NCBI RefSeq assembly: GCF_000714935.1
Contig: NZ_JMIR01000009.1
Span: 61,341-125,340, forward strand
Length of the DNA stretch: 64,000 nucleotides
Direction: 5' to 3'
Origin: Tumebacillus flagellatus
GTDB taxonomy: Bacteria; Bacillota; Bacilli; Tumebacillales; Tumebacillaceae
The position numbers and the translations under genes are program-made. Below the pieces are notes generated by a model that made no database searches, was not told where the DNA came from, and saw nothing but the letters and a program-made list of their open reading frames with translations. Positions 7,836 through 15,953 of this stretch are shown piece by piece (the first letter of the stretch is position 1; every line of letters starts with the position of its first letter).

Positions 7836-8675
7836 ATGCGCCATGTTCAGAAAACCGGGAAACCTAGTAAGTCCCGCACGACAGCCGACCGCCGTGTCGG
7901 GGGTGAATCCTCTGCGCCGATCTTGCAGCGGGCGTTGCAAAATCCAGCGTCCTTGACCCCGGCGCGGGTCATGCAATTGCAACGCGCCCTCGGCAACCAA
8001 GCCGTGCAACGGATGTTGGCGGGGATGCGAAGCCAACAGCAAACGTCCGAACAACCGCCCGCGCAGATGTTGATCCGCAACGGCGTTGCCGCGAACAAAG
8101 GGTATGTGGTTGACGACCCGGAAGACATCAGCGAGAATCCTGCCGGGAAGTTAACCCGCAATGACGAAGACGACGACAAAATGGGCGGAACCGTTTCCTT
8201 CGGCGCTCTTTGCGATCTCGGGTACGGCACGAGCATGTACGCCGAGATCGTGGACTGGAACCACATGCCGGTGGGCTCCGCTCCGTCGGTGAAACCGGAT
8301 TGGTACCCGCCGTCGAACACTCCCTACTGGACGAGTTACATGGTGCAGGGGCATCTCCTCAACGACAACGTGGGCGGACCGGGGAACGACATGCGCAACT
8401 TGGCCCCGATCACCAAAACGGCCAATGGCGCACATGAACGCTTGGTGGAAAGCAAAGTAAAAACGATGACCATCGACGATGGAGAAAACATCGCCTATAT
8501 GGTCACGGTTCGTCCCGGCCCGCCGAAGAGAAGCAAATTCTCGAACTTTTTCGCCACGTACCCAAGCAAAGAGTACGACGACGAATTTGACAAGTTGCCG
8601 GCTGGATTTGATTGCGTGGCTTTTGACGGCGAGGGCAAGAAAGTCGTCGATCAATATATTGAAAACGAAGAGTAA
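7836..8675 (+). CDS. Nuclease-type toxin with the eCIS/DUF4157-associated GNQAVQRML motif
   Basis: A 279-residue protein. Residues 25-70 carry ILQRALQNPASLTPARVMQLQRALGNQAVQRML, a segment containing the L-Q-x-x-L-G-N-Q-A-V motif. I know this motif from DUF4157-type proteins linked with extracellular contractile injection systems and from polymorphic toxins. From about residue 165 a nuclease-like core follows: YMVQGHLLNDNVGGPG, NLAPITKTAN and HERLVESKVK. The order GHLLN...NL.P.T..AN..H resembles the DNA/RNA non-specific endonuclease group. No signal peptide is present, as expected for injected cargo. ATG 7836 has a GAGGAGG site at eight bases. No injection-apparatus gene or obvious immunity gene is in the window. 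Confidence 0.6.
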   Translation: MRHVQKTGKPSKSRTTADRRVGGESSAPILQRALQNPASLTPARVMQLQRALGNQAVQRMLAGMRSQQQTSEQPPAQMLIRNGVAANKGYVVDDPEDISENPAGKLTRNDEDDDKMGGTVSFGALCDLGYGTSMYAEIVDWNHMPVGSAPSVKPDWYPPSNTPYWTSYMVQGHLLNDNVGGPGNDMRNLAPITKTANGAHERLVESKVKTMTIDDGENIAYMVTVRPGPPKRSKFSNFFATYPSKEYDDEFDKLPAGFDCVAFDGEGKKVVDQYIENEE

Positions 8676-8690
8676 ACAGGAGGATGCTTG

Positions 8691-8990
8691 ATGGCTTATG
8701 GAATGTATGTGAAATTCACGACGCAAGCCGGAACTCGCGACGAACTCGTCCGCTTGTTGGTCGACGCGGCGGACTCGATGAATCACGTGGAAGGCTGCCA
8801 GGTGTACATCGTCAACGTCTCGGAGACGGAACCCGATACGATCTGGGTCACCGAAGTCTGGAGAGACGCAGCGGCTCATGCGGATTCCCTCAAGTTGGAG
8901 GCCACGCAGTCGTTGATTCAGCAAGCAAGGCCTTACATAGCGGGAATCGAGCAAATTCCCTTGGTTCCGGTTGGCGGCAAGGGGCTCTAA
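8691..8990 (+). CDS. Antibiotic biosynthesis monooxygenase (ABM) domain protein
   Basis: A 99-residue single-domain protein of the dimeric ferredoxin-like ABM superfamily (putative quinol or heme-related monooxygenases). Recognisable are the N-terminal strand MYVKFTTQAGTRDELVRLL, the central EGCQVYIVNVSETEPDTIWVTEVW pattern and the helix HADSLKLEATQSLI. ATG 8691 follows AGGAGG by seven bases. It starts 15 bases after the toxin stop, so the two may be co-transcribed. It is too different from a typical immunity protein to be called one. It ends at the 9018 terminator. Confidence 0.7.
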   Translation: MAYGMYVKFTTQAGTRDELVRLLVDAADSMNHVEGCQVYIVNVSETEPDTIWVTEVWRDAAAHADSLKLEATQSLIQQARPYIAGIEQIPLVPVGGKGL

Positions 8991-9017
8991 TCGATTTCGG
9001 AACAGAAAAGGCAAGCG

Positions 9018-9050
9018 GCGTCAGACCTCACAGGCTCTGGCGCTTTTTTT
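9018..9050 (+). terminator. Terminator (recurrent GTCAGA type)
   Basis: GCGTCAGA pairs with TCTGGCGC around a 10-base loop and is followed by seven T. Confidence 0.75.
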
Positions 9051-9177
9051 CATTTCCCTCGCGCTCCCAACCGTTGGTATGTAAGAATAGAAATGACACA
9101 ACTTCCCCGTACCCCCGTATCTTTTCGAGCTTCCCGTTCGTTTTCTAAATAGAACCGTCTCAAAGGAGGCGATCACA

Positions 9178-10029
9178 ATGTCCATCCAGCCACACACTCC
9201 CGTTTTGGAACAGCAGCTCGAAACCGCCCGGCCCGTGTTGCTGCGGTACTGTCAGAAGCTGACAGGGTCGCGATGGGAGGCGGAAGACTTGGTGCAGGAT
9301 ACGTTTTTGAAGGCGTGGGCGCAGTTGCAGCGTCCGCATGAGAACCATCGGGCGCTGCTGTTTCGCATCGCCAAGAATGCGTGGATCGACAAGTGCCGCA
9401 AGCGCAATCGTTCGAAGGTATGTTCGTTGACGGAAGAGGCGCAGCACACGGACGACGTTGAAAAAAACGCCCTTGGCACCAGCGTCTTCCAAGACCCGAC
9501 TTTGCTGCTCGACGCGATGGGGCGTTTGCTGCAGGCGCTCTCCCCGTTGCAGACGGCCGTTTTGCTGCTGCGCGACGTGTTTGAGTACTCCAACCTCGAA
9601 GTCGCGGGCATGATCGGCACCACGGAGGGGGCGGTCAAATCGCTGCTCCACCGCGCGAGACGCAATCTCGCGAGCGTGCAGGACGATGAGCATGCAGAGC
9701 TGGATCAAACCCAAGCGGAACGCCAAGCTCAGAAAGCCACGCTCAATGCGTACCTCGAAGCGTTCCGCACGGCCAACGCCGCAGGTCTCGTGGCGCTCGC
9801 GCAAAACAACGTCATCCATCCGGTGCACGCGCTCAATACCCTTTGGGCTCAAAACCGGCACAGCAAAGTCAACGGAACAGCACAAGCCAACGGCATTGGC
9901 AACGAACACGCAAGCGCAAATGGAACTGCCAACACGAATCTTCACGGTATCACCAACACAAATTTCAATCCCAACCTGCGCCCGCGCGCGCGCAAAACCC
10001 AACCGGCGCTACTTCTGCTCTGCGCCTAA
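9178..10029 (+). CDS. ECF-type sigma-70 factor with Asn-rich C-terminal tail
   Basis: A 283-residue extracytoplasmic-function sigma factor. Region 2 (about residues 20-90) contains [25 protein letters not shown]. Region 4 (about 105-165) contains the helix-turn-helix [29 protein letters not shown] further 110 residues follow: [13 protein letters not shown] recalls the SnoaL-like extension of ECF41-type sigmas, but it then turns into an Asn/Gly/Thr-rich, probably disordered tail ([13 protein letters not shown] and similar). There is no separate anti-sigma gene. ATG 9178 has a nearly perfect site (AAAGGAGGCGAT). clpP starts 29 bases downstream, so the sigma factor is probably co-transcribed with a protease subunit. 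Confidence 0.8.
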   Translation: MSIQPHTPVLEQQLETARPVLLRYCQKLTGSRWEAEDLVQDTFLKAWAQLQRPHENHRALLFRIAKNAWIDKCRKRNRSKVCSLTEEAQHTDDVEKNALGTSVFQDPTLLLDAMGRLLQALSPLQTAVLLLRDVFEYSNLEVAGMIGTTEGAVKSLLHRARRNLASVQDDEHAELDQTQAERQAQKATLNAYLEAFRTANAAGLVALAQNNVIHPVHALNTLWAQNRHSKVNGTAQANGIGNEHASANGTANTNLHGITNTNFNPNLRPRARKTQPALLLLCA

Positions 10030-10058
10030 TTCTCAACCCCCTTGGAGGTGGAGCGGCT

Positions 10059-10643
10059 ATGAACCTCATGCCGTACGTTATCGAACAGACCACTCGCGGC
10101 GAACGTTCCTATGATATTTTTTCCCGCTTGTTGAAAGACCGCATCGTCTTGATCGGCTCCCCAATCGACGACCAACTCGCCAACTCCGTGATCGCGCAAC
10201 TGCTGTTTCTCGCCAGCGACGACCCGACCAAGGACATTCAGGTCTACATCAATTCCCCCGGCGGCTCCGTCACCGCCGGGTTCGCGATCTACGACACGAT
10301 GAAGCTGATCAAACCGGATGTCTCCACGATCTGTGTCGGCATGGCGGCAAGTTTTGGCGCGCTGCTGCTCACCGCCGGCACCAAGGGCAAGCGCTTCGCT
10401 TTGCCGAACAGCGAAGTGATGATCCACCAGCCGCACAACTTCGGCGGGGGCATCCGCGGGCAGGCGACCGATATCCAGATTCACGCCGACTGGATCTTAA
10501 AGTCCAAGCGAAAAATCAACGAAGTCCTCGCGGCCCACACCGGCCAACCTCTGGAAAAAATCGAACGGGACACCGACCGCGACTTCTTCCTCTCCGCCGA
10601 CGAAGCCAAAGAGTACGGCCTCATCGACAACGTGCTCACCTAA
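10059..10643 (+). CDS. clpP: ATP-dependent Clp protease proteolytic subunit
   Basis: A 194-residue ClpP, the standard length for the family. It forms the double-heptamer chamber that degrades proteins fed by ClpC/ClpX. The Ser-His-Asp triad is present: Ser98 in GMAASFGA (usually SMGA), His123 in MIHQP, and the Asp of the ERDTDRDFF segment. The N-terminal [29 protein letters not shown] is typical. ATG 10059 follows GGAGGTGGAG. It sits 29 bases behind an ECF sigma gene rather than alone, which suggests a stress-linked or paralogous ClpP. It ends at a strong terminator. Confidence 0.93.
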   Translation: MNLMPYVIEQTTRGERSYDIFSRLLKDRIVLIGSPIDDQLANSVIAQLLFLASDDPTKDIQVYINSPGGSVTAGFAIYDTMKLIKPDVSTICVGMAASFGALLLTAGTKGKRFALPNSEVMIHQPHNFGGGIRGQATDIQIHADWILKSKRKINEVLAAHTGQPLEKIERDTDRDFFLSADEAKEYGLIDNVLT

Positions 10644-10655
10644 AACCGCAAACGG

Positions 10656-10696
10656 ACAGCCGCTCCCCGCCAGTGCAGGAGCGGCTGTTTTTTTTA
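10656..10696 (+). terminator. Terminator after clpP
   Basis: ACAGCCGCTCC pairs with GGAGCGGCTGT (11 bp) and runs into a T stretch. Confidence 0.9.
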
Positions 10697-10770
10697 TGTG
10701 AGGGTGCACATAATGCCTGGTTGTCATGTATAATATTTGTACAAACATTTGATAAGAAAGGGTGAACTGC

Positions 10771-11760
10771 ATGTCTCACAAACCGGAAAGCTTCCCCAGC
10801 GACGAAACGGTGTTCCCGCTCCAATGGTACGCCGTCGCCTGGTCGCGCGATCTCCAAAACAAGCCCATGAAGCGCAAACTCGCGGGCCGAGACTTCGTCC
10901 TCTTTCGTGACGACAACGGGCAAGTCCGCTGTGTCCAAGCCTATTGCCCGCATCGCGGCGCCGACCTGTCGCTGGGAGCGTGCCAAGGAGGCGCGCTGCA
11001 ATGCCCCTATCACGGCTGGGAATTCGCAGGAGACGGTCAATGCCTCTCGATTCCGTCGCAACCGAACCGTCCGATCCCGGAGTTTGCGCACAACGCCGCG
11101 TTTCCCGTCATGGAGCAGGCGCAGTTGATCTGGGTCTATCCGGAACGCCTGCACGCGGGCCAAACTCTTCCGAATCTGCAGCTCTTCCCGGAGCTGTCCG
11201 ACCCGAACTTTGTGCTGACTCCGTTTGGTACCACGTGGCAGGCACACGTGACGCGGGCGGTCGAGAGCGTCCTCGACGTGGCACACCTCGCGTTCGTTCA
11301 TAAAAAAACAATCGGCCGCTCCTTGGCCGCGGAAATCGCAAACTTGGAATTCACCGCCGAGGGGGATTCGATCAAGATCCGCAACGGCGGCGGTTTGCTG
11401 GAATACCTCTACCCGCAACACTGGATCCTCAAGCCCTCATCGCCGGGGAAAAACCAATTTATCCAATACGTCACGTTCACGCCCGTCGACCGCGAAGAGA
11501 CGGCGTTGTTCGGTTTGGCGGGACGGACGTTTGCCAAAAGGATCCCGGGCATGAACCTGCTGTTTGGACGTTACAGCAACAAAGTGCTGCAAGAAGACCA
11601 AGCGATCGTCGAAAGCCAACACCCGCGCCCGATCCCGGAAGCGTTGCGCATGGAAGCGCACGTCGCCGCAGACGCACCGCAAGTGCGGTTTCGGCAACGG
11701 TGGTTTGAGTTTTTGACAGGGGACGAGGCGAGAGTGCACGTGAAGGAATCGCAAAGGTGA
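10771..11760 (+). CDS. Rieske [2Fe-2S] oxygenase, alpha-subunit type
   Basis: A 329-residue Rieske non-heme iron oxygenase. The N-terminal Rieske domain carries CPHRGADLSLG and CPYHGW, the Cys-His/Cys-His ligands of the [2Fe-2S] cluster. The C-terminal catalytic domain contains ESVLDVAHLAFVHKK, the D-x-x-H-x-x-x-x-H iron site. The layout matches VanA/pheophorbide-a-oxygenase-like monooxygenases that demethylate or hydroxylate aromatics. The substrate cannot be told. No reductase or ferredoxin gene is adjacent. ATG 10771 follows AAAGGGTG at six bases. Just upstream are a TATAAT and a short palindrome (TTTGTACAAA) that could be an operator. Confidence 0.85.
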   Translation: MSHKPESFPSDETVFPLQWYAVAWSRDLQNKPMKRKLAGRDFVLFRDDNGQVRCVQAYCPHRGADLSLGACQGGALQCPYHGWEFAGDGQCLSIPSQPNRPIPEFAHNAAFPVMEQAQLIWVYPERLHAGQTLPNLQLFPELSDPNFVLTPFGTTWQAHVTRAVESVLDVAHLAFVHKKTIGRSLAAEIANLEFTAEGDSIKIRNGGGLLEYLYPQHWILKPSSPGKNQFIQYVTFTPVDREETALFGLAGRTFAKRIPGMNLLFGRYSNKVLQEDQAIVESQHPRPIPEALRMEAHVAADAPQVRFRQRWFEFLTGDEARVHVKESQR

Positions 11761-11877
11761 GTGTGGAAATATCAGGTATTCGTTCATGAGAGATGTGGTG
11801 CGAAAACAGCGACGCCCGCATCCTCTACGAATTGGGCGCGTTGCCCAAAGAGACGCACGACGTATATTGAGAGTGCC

Positions 11878-11911
11878 AAGAGCATGCCCGATTGCGGCGT
11901 GCTCTTTTTTT
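11878..11911 (+). terminator. Intrinsic terminator
   Basis: AAGAGCATG pairs with CGTGCTCTT and is followed by a T run. It probably ends the oxygenase transcript and insulates the coat-protein operon. Confidence 0.75.
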
Positions 11912-11987
11912 GCTGTACATGAACCTCATTCCCAAGGGTAAAACTACCACCCGTGGAGTTTAACAAGGAAAGAGGAAGGTGAACCCG

Positions 11988-12194
11988 ATGGCTCAATCCT
12001 ATTTGGCCGTTCACGAAGCGATGGAGATCCACGAACTCCTGAACTTCAAAACCGTGTGCACCCTGAAATCCAAGATGATGCAAGGTTTGGTTCGCGACGA
12101 AGAGTTGCGGACGTTGCTGGAGCAAGACGTTGCCGCTTCTATTCTCCAACTGCAAGAACTGCAAGCGATCCTCGGCACTACCAAATTCCAATAA
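11988..12194 (+). CDS. Small spore coat-associated protein (YraG/CotF-like)
   Basis: A 68-residue helical protein (MAQSYLAVHEAMEIHELLNFKTVC...). The motif HEAMEIHELLNFK and its place in front of a CotF-like gene and a zinc alcohol dehydrogenase resemble the Bacillus subtilis yraG-yraF-adhB-yraE-yraD coat cluster. It would be a structural protein of the inner spore coat made in the mother cell. ATG 11988 follows AGGAAGGTG by six bases. A GTG nine bases earlier lies inside that site and is rejected. Confidence 0.65.
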   Translation: MAQSYLAVHEAMEIHELLNFKTVCTLKSKMMQGLVRDEELRTLLEQDVAASILQLQELQAILGTTKFQ

Positions 12195-12216
12195 CCCTTG
12201 ATGAGGTGAGGCACAC

Positions 12217-12567
12217 ATGCAAACCGACGATCTCGCAAATTACATGGACTTGTTGCCCCTCGCCGATCCGACCGTTGCCATGGATTTCCTCCTCACCGCG
12301 AAAACCGGCGTGCGCAACCTCTCCATCGCCGTCACGGAAATCGGCAACCCGGAAGCCAAAGCGGTCGTCCGCAAACATCTCGACCAAGCGGTCCTCCTGC
12401 ACGAGCAGATTTCTCAACTGATGATGAGCAAAGGCTGGTTGCATCCCTATGATCCGAACACCCAGTTCCAACTCGATCAAACCAGCGCCACCGCTGTGCT
12501 GAAAATTGCCAACTTGAAACTGTGGCCGGAGAAGTTCGAACGCGCGAACCCGGATATGCAGGCATAA
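12217..12567 (+). CDS. CotF-family spore coat protein
   Basis: A 116-residue helical protein of the CotF family: TVAMDFLLTAKTGVRNLSIAVTE, then a second helix pair around HLDQAVLLHEQISQLMMSKGWLHPYDP. The last phrase is typical of CotF/YraF/YraD. It is 22 bases from the previous gene and 12 from the dehydrogenase, so one operon is likely. I expect mother-cell (sigma-E or sigma-K) expression from the family and did not identify the promoter. Confidence 0.75.
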   Translation: MQTDDLANYMDLLPLADPTVAMDFLLTAKTGVRNLSIAVTEIGNPEAKAVVRKHLDQAVLLHEQISQLMMSKGWLHPYDPNTQFQLDQTSATAVLKIANLKLWPEKFERANPDMQA

Positions 12568-12579
12568 GGAGGAGCCCCC

Positions 12580-13716
12580 ATGAAGGCCGTTACTTACCAA
12601 GGCATGAAAACCGTGGAAGTCAAGGACGTTCCCGATCCGAAGTTGGAAAAATCGGATGACGTCATCGTTCGCATCACCTCCTCGGCGATTTGCGGGTCCG
12701 ATTTGCATCTGGTGCACGGATTGGTGGCAAACTTTCCGAGAGGCTACATCATCGGGCACGAACCGGTCGGAATCGTCGAAGAAGTCGGACCCGAGGTCAC
12801 GAAAGTCAAAAAAGGCGACCTCGTCATCGTCCCGTTCAACGTCGCGTGCGGCAATTGCTGGTACTGCAACCATGACCTGACCTCCCAATGCGACAACTCG
12901 AACCCGCACGGCGATTCAGGAGCGTACTTCGGCTATTCCGAAACGTTTGGCGGGTATCCCGGCGGCCAAGCGGAGTACATGCGCGTTCCGTACGGAAACT
13001 TCACGCCGTTTAAAGTTCCGGAGAGCAACGAAGTCCCGCATGAACATCTGTCGGTCATCGCGGATGCCCTGTCCACCGCGTACTGGTCGGTCGACAATGC
13101 CGGCGTCAAAAACGGCGACACCGTCATCGTGCTCGGCTGCGGCCCTGTCGGTCTCTTCGCGCAGAAATTCTGCTGGCTCAAAGGCGCCAAACGCGTCATC
13201 GCCGTCGACTACGTGGACTACCGCCTGCAACACGCCAAACGCACCAACAACGTCGAGATCGTCTCCCTTGAACAGGAAGCCAACATCGGCAACCACCTCA
13301 AAGAAATCACCAAGGGCGGCGCGGACGTCGTCATCGATTGCGTCGGGATGGACGGCAAATACTCGCCGCTCGAACTGGTCGCCACCGCTTTGAAGATGCA
13401 AGGCGGCACGATGGGAGCGCTCGTCATCGCCACCCAAGCGGTGCGCAAGGGAGGCACGATCCAAGTCACCGGTGTGTACGGAACCCGTTACAACGGCTTC
13501 CCGCTCGGCGACATCATGAACCGCAACGTCACGCTGACCACTGGCCAAGCGCCTGTCATCCCGATCATGCCGAAGATGTACGAATTGGTGGCATCAGGCA
13601 AAGTCGACCCGGGAACGGTCGTCTCCCACGTCTTGCCGCTCTCGGAAGCTTCCAAGGGATACACCATGTTCGACGAACGAACAGAGGGTTGCATCAAAGT
13701 CGTCCTCAAACCCTAA
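12580..13716 (+). CDS. Zinc-dependent alcohol/formaldehyde dehydrogenase
   Basis: A 378-residue medium-chain zinc dehydrogenase of the glutathione-independent formaldehyde-dehydrogenase type, oxidising an alcohol or aldehyde adduct with NAD. The catalytic zinc site includes the Cys in SAICGSD and GHEPVG. The structural zinc lobe is CGNCWYCNHDLTSQC. The nucleotide-binding turn is VLGCGPVGLFA at about residue 180. It is the third gene of the coat cluster, as AdhB is in B. subtilis yraGF-adhB-yraED. A role in spores is inferred from this linkage. The gene is convergent with the membrane-protein pair that follows; their stop codons overlap. Confidence 0.88.
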   Translation: MKAVTYQGMKTVEVKDVPDPKLEKSDDVIVRITSSAICGSDLHLVHGLVANFPRGYIIGHEPVGIVEEVGPEVTKVKKGDLVIVPFNVACGNCWYCNHDLTSQCDNSNPHGDSGAYFGYSETFGGYPGGQAEYMRVPYGNFTPFKVPESNEVPHEHLSVIADALSTAYWSVDNAGVKNGDTVIVLGCGPVGLFAQKFCWLKGAKRVIAVDYVDYRLQHAKRTNNVEIVSLEQEANIGNHLKEITKGGADVVIDCVGMDGKYSPLELVATALKMQGGTMGALVIATQAVRKGGTIQVTGVYGTRYNGFPLGDIMNRNVTLTTGQAPVIPIMPKMYELVASGKVDPGTVVSHVLPLSEASKGYTMFDERTEGCIKVVLKP

Positions 13717-14114
13717 AGCTTGTACGTGATGACGTGGAAGAAGTCCATCACGAACTCGATGCCGACCGCCACGGCCGACCATCCCAGAATGTAGAAGACC
13801 GTCCGCAGTCCGCGAATCTCCCACCGCTCATACAGCGCGATAAAAAAATACCCAAACGGCGCGTAGAAAAAGTAGGTGGCCAAGTCCATCAAGCAATACC
13901 TGGGCGAATCGTTCACATCGTAATAATCTAACGACCCTCCGCCAAACGTGAAGTCATAAAACTTTGACACCGTAAACGACCACACGCACAACAGCAGCAC
14001 GATTTGCGACGGAAGGCGTTTGGGCGTCAACCAGAGCACGAGGTAGACGACCGTCAAGCCGATGTGGAGAAACCATTCGTTCTCGTCAAACTTCTCGATG
14101 GCAAACACGTTCAC
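13713..14114 (-). CDS. CBO0543-type integral membrane protein
   Basis: A 133-residue protein with about four membrane segments (from HIGLTVVYLVLWLTP to VAVGIEFVMDFFHVI). The pattern, with FYDFTFGGGSLDYYDVND between segments, fits the poorly known CBO0543 family of Firmicute membrane proteins. GTG 14114 is preferred because AGGTG lies just upstream. It overlaps the stop of the preceding minus-strand gene by four bases, implying translational coupling. A GTG eight bases later is an alternative. Function unknown. Confidence 0.6.
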   Translation of the reverse strand: MNVFAIEKFDENEWFLHIGLTVVYLVLWLTPKRLPSQIVLLLCVWSFTVSKFYDFTFGGGSLDYYDVNDSPRYCLMDLATYFFYAPFGYFFIALYERWEIRGLRTVFYILGWSAVAVGIEFVMDFFHVITYKL

Positions 14115-14430
14115 GGCACCTGCACCTCGCTCTTGGAGAAGGTCAACCGGAACCAGATCAGCAAGAGAGCATCGAGCAGCAGGTAGAGATAGTAGGTCAC
14201 CAAACTGTCGATCAGATCCCAGTGTGGGAACGTAAACGATTGGAAGTGAACGCAAAGGGCTTCGATGCCCCACATCACCCATCCGTAGCCGATCAGCAAG
14301 GCGGCTCGAAGGAGGGGTTTTTTCCGGAGGAGAAAGCTGTCGACGCACAGCAAGGGCACCAACCGCACGAGGGGGGGGACAGAACAGCGAGCAACAGCCA
14401 CGAGATGAAAAAAAGCAGTGCGATCACCAT
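14111..14430 (-). pseudogene. CBO0543-like membrane protein broken at a poly-C tract
   Basis: ATG 14430 has a good ribosome binding site (AAGGAGGGGGAG) and opens a frame MVIALLFFISWLLLAVLSPP. At a run of eight C on the coding strand (plus-strand G run 14371-14378) that frame goes astray. The shifted frame then gives LVRLVPLLCVDSFLLRKKPLL and three further membrane segments, ending EVQVP at 14111. Nine C (or six) would join both halves into one protein of about 106 residues, coupled to the next gene. Either this is a contingency tract that switches the gene off, or a mutation or sequencing error. Confidence 0.6.
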
Positions 14431-14591
14431 CTGACATCTCCCCCTCCTTAGAGGTACGTTTTCCCTTTTTGCCTCTTCGTATGAAAAAGGACGCGGTACG
14501 AACGGACAACCGGAGGCTTGTTCTGTCTGCGGCCCCATCGCGCATAAAATTCATTGATTGAGTTCGAAGACGTGGGCGTGGGGGTTTCAAG

Positions 14592-15818
14592 ATGAGAGTC
14601 GCAGCCTTGTTTCGAAACAGCGTGTGGGCAGGTCTCTTGCTGCTCTTGGCTTTGATGATGGTGGGCAATTTGCAGTTGGTGTTTGAAGCGGGATTGCAAG
14701 GTTTGAAGATCTGGTGGGACATCGTCTTCCCTGCGGTGTTTCCGGTCTTGGTGCTGTCTGAATTCATGGTCGGGCTTGGCATCGTGCATTTCTTGGGCGT
14801 GCTCTTGGAGCCGATCATGCGCCCGTTGTTTCGCGTGCCGGGCTCGGGCGGGTTCGCGATGGCGATGGGCTTTATCTCGTCGTATCCGGTCGGCGCGCGG
14901 TTGGCGGCACTCCTGCGCAGCGAGAAGTTGGTGACGCGTCCGGAGGGCGAGCGCTTGCTTTGCATCGCCAGCACGGCCGACCCGATGTTTATCTTGGTGG
15001 CGATCTCCGTCGGCGTGTTTCAAGATGCGACGCTTGGCGTGGTGATCGCCGCGGCGAATTTTGCCGGCGCGATTCTGCTGGGGTTCCTGCTGCGCTTTCA
15101 CGAGCCGCGCGGTGAAAGCTCCGCCCCGGTCAAGGATCAGAAAAAATCCCTGCTCCTGCGCGCGTTCCACCGCATGCACGAAGCGCAGATCCAAGAGAAA
15201 CGCCGGATGATGGAATTGCTCTCCGATGCGGTGACCAACGCGTTTCAGACGCTGTTTGGCATCGGGGCGTTTATGATCGTTTTTTCCGTGGTGATTCGGT
15301 TTGTTTCCACGGGGTCGTTGTCGGACCTGTTGACCGCGCCGCTGGCGTGGACGCTCTCGATGCTGCACTTGCCCCAAGCGCTGGCGCATTCGTTTGTCGT
15401 CGGGTTTTTGGAAGTGACGCAGAGCATGCGCGCGATCGCCGACGCTGTCGGACCGGACATGAAATCGAAGATCGTCGTCGCGTCCGCGCTGGTCGCGTGG
15501 GGCGGGATTTCCGTGCACATGCAGGTCGCTTCGATCATCGCGCCGACCGACATTCGCTACAAACCGTACTTCCTCTATAAGATCGTCCACGCGGTGCTCG
15601 CCGCCGTGCTGGCGTTTTTCCTGTGGGAGCCGTTGCGCGGGGCGGCGGTGAGGACGGATGAGGCCGTTTCCGTTTTTGCACCGTTGCCGCAGCCGGCGGT
15701 GGATTCGGGATGGGCGTTCCTGTACGGCTGGCACTTGGGGTTGATCGGGTTGGTGATCGGCGGGTTTGTGCTGATGGCGGGTGCGGTGAAAGTTCTTTCG
15801 AGGCTTCGGATTTTCTGA
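14592..15818 (+). CDS. ylbJ: Sporulation integral membrane protein YlbJ
   Basis: A 408-residue multi-spanning membrane protein of the nucleoside-transporter-like gate family. Typical YlbJ features are the KIWWDIVFPAVFPVLVLSEFM segment, SGGFAMAMGFISSYPVGARLAALL (the first gate motif) and the matching C-terminal half GGISVHMQVASIIAPTDIRYKPY. In Bacillus YlbJ is needed for sporulation and sits in the spore or mother-cell membrane. Transport of a spore solute is suspected, not proven. ATG 14592 has only a weak upstream purine stretch. Monocistronic. Confidence 0.88.
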   Translation: MRVAALFRNSVWAGLLLLLALMMVGNLQLVFEAGLQGLKIWWDIVFPAVFPVLVLSEFMVGLGIVHFLGVLLEPIMRPLFRVPGSGGFAMAMGFISSYPVGARLAALLRSEKLVTRPEGERLLCIASTADPMFILVAISVGVFQDATLGVVIAAANFAGAILLGFLLRFHEPRGESSAPVKDQKKSLLLRAFHRMHEAQIQEKRRMMELLSDAVTNAFQTLFGIGAFMIVFSVVIRFVSTGSLSDLLTAPLAWTLSMLHLPQALAHSFVVGFLEVTQSMRAIADAVGPDMKSKIVVASALVAWGGISVHMQVASIIAPTDIRYKPYFLYKIVHAVLAAVLAFFLWEPLRGAAVRTDEAVSVFAPLPQPAVDSGWAFLYGWHLGLIGLVIGGFVLMAGAVKVLSRLRIF

Positions 15819-15842
15819 TCGCATGCGTCGAGTTGTTTTCTG

Positions 15843-15871
15843 TTTACCCCTTGCCTAAGCTGTGCTAAAAT
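15843..15871 (+). promoter_or_regulatory. Sigma-A-like promoter of the purine permease
   Basis: TTTACC at 15843-15848, 17 bases, TAAAAT at 15866-15871. The leader to the start codon is about 75 bases. I see no purine riboswitch core in it. Confidence 0.6.
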
Positions 15872-15953
15872 GTCATCGTGGATCTTTGTACAGATTTCGG
15901 GTACACTGCATTGCACGGGTGGGTCGAGGGTTATGAACTAGAGGAGAAGGAGT

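Noticed and set aside
9060..9177. ECF-type autoregulated promoter before the sigma gene
   Set aside because: AAC and CGTAT elements can be found, but their spacing (13 bases) does not fit the usual 16-17.
14448..15824. A 458-codon open frame on the minus strand across ylbJ
   Set aside because: It is very rich in Arg, His and Gln, has no ribosome binding site, and is the antisense of a well-supported gene. The same applies to the long antisense frames under the NCS2 permease, htpG, mqnC/hepT, the GGDEF fusion and trpF/trpB.
15872..15953. Purine riboswitch in front of the NCS2 permease
   Set aside because: The leader is short and I see neither the three-helix core nor a terminator hairpin.
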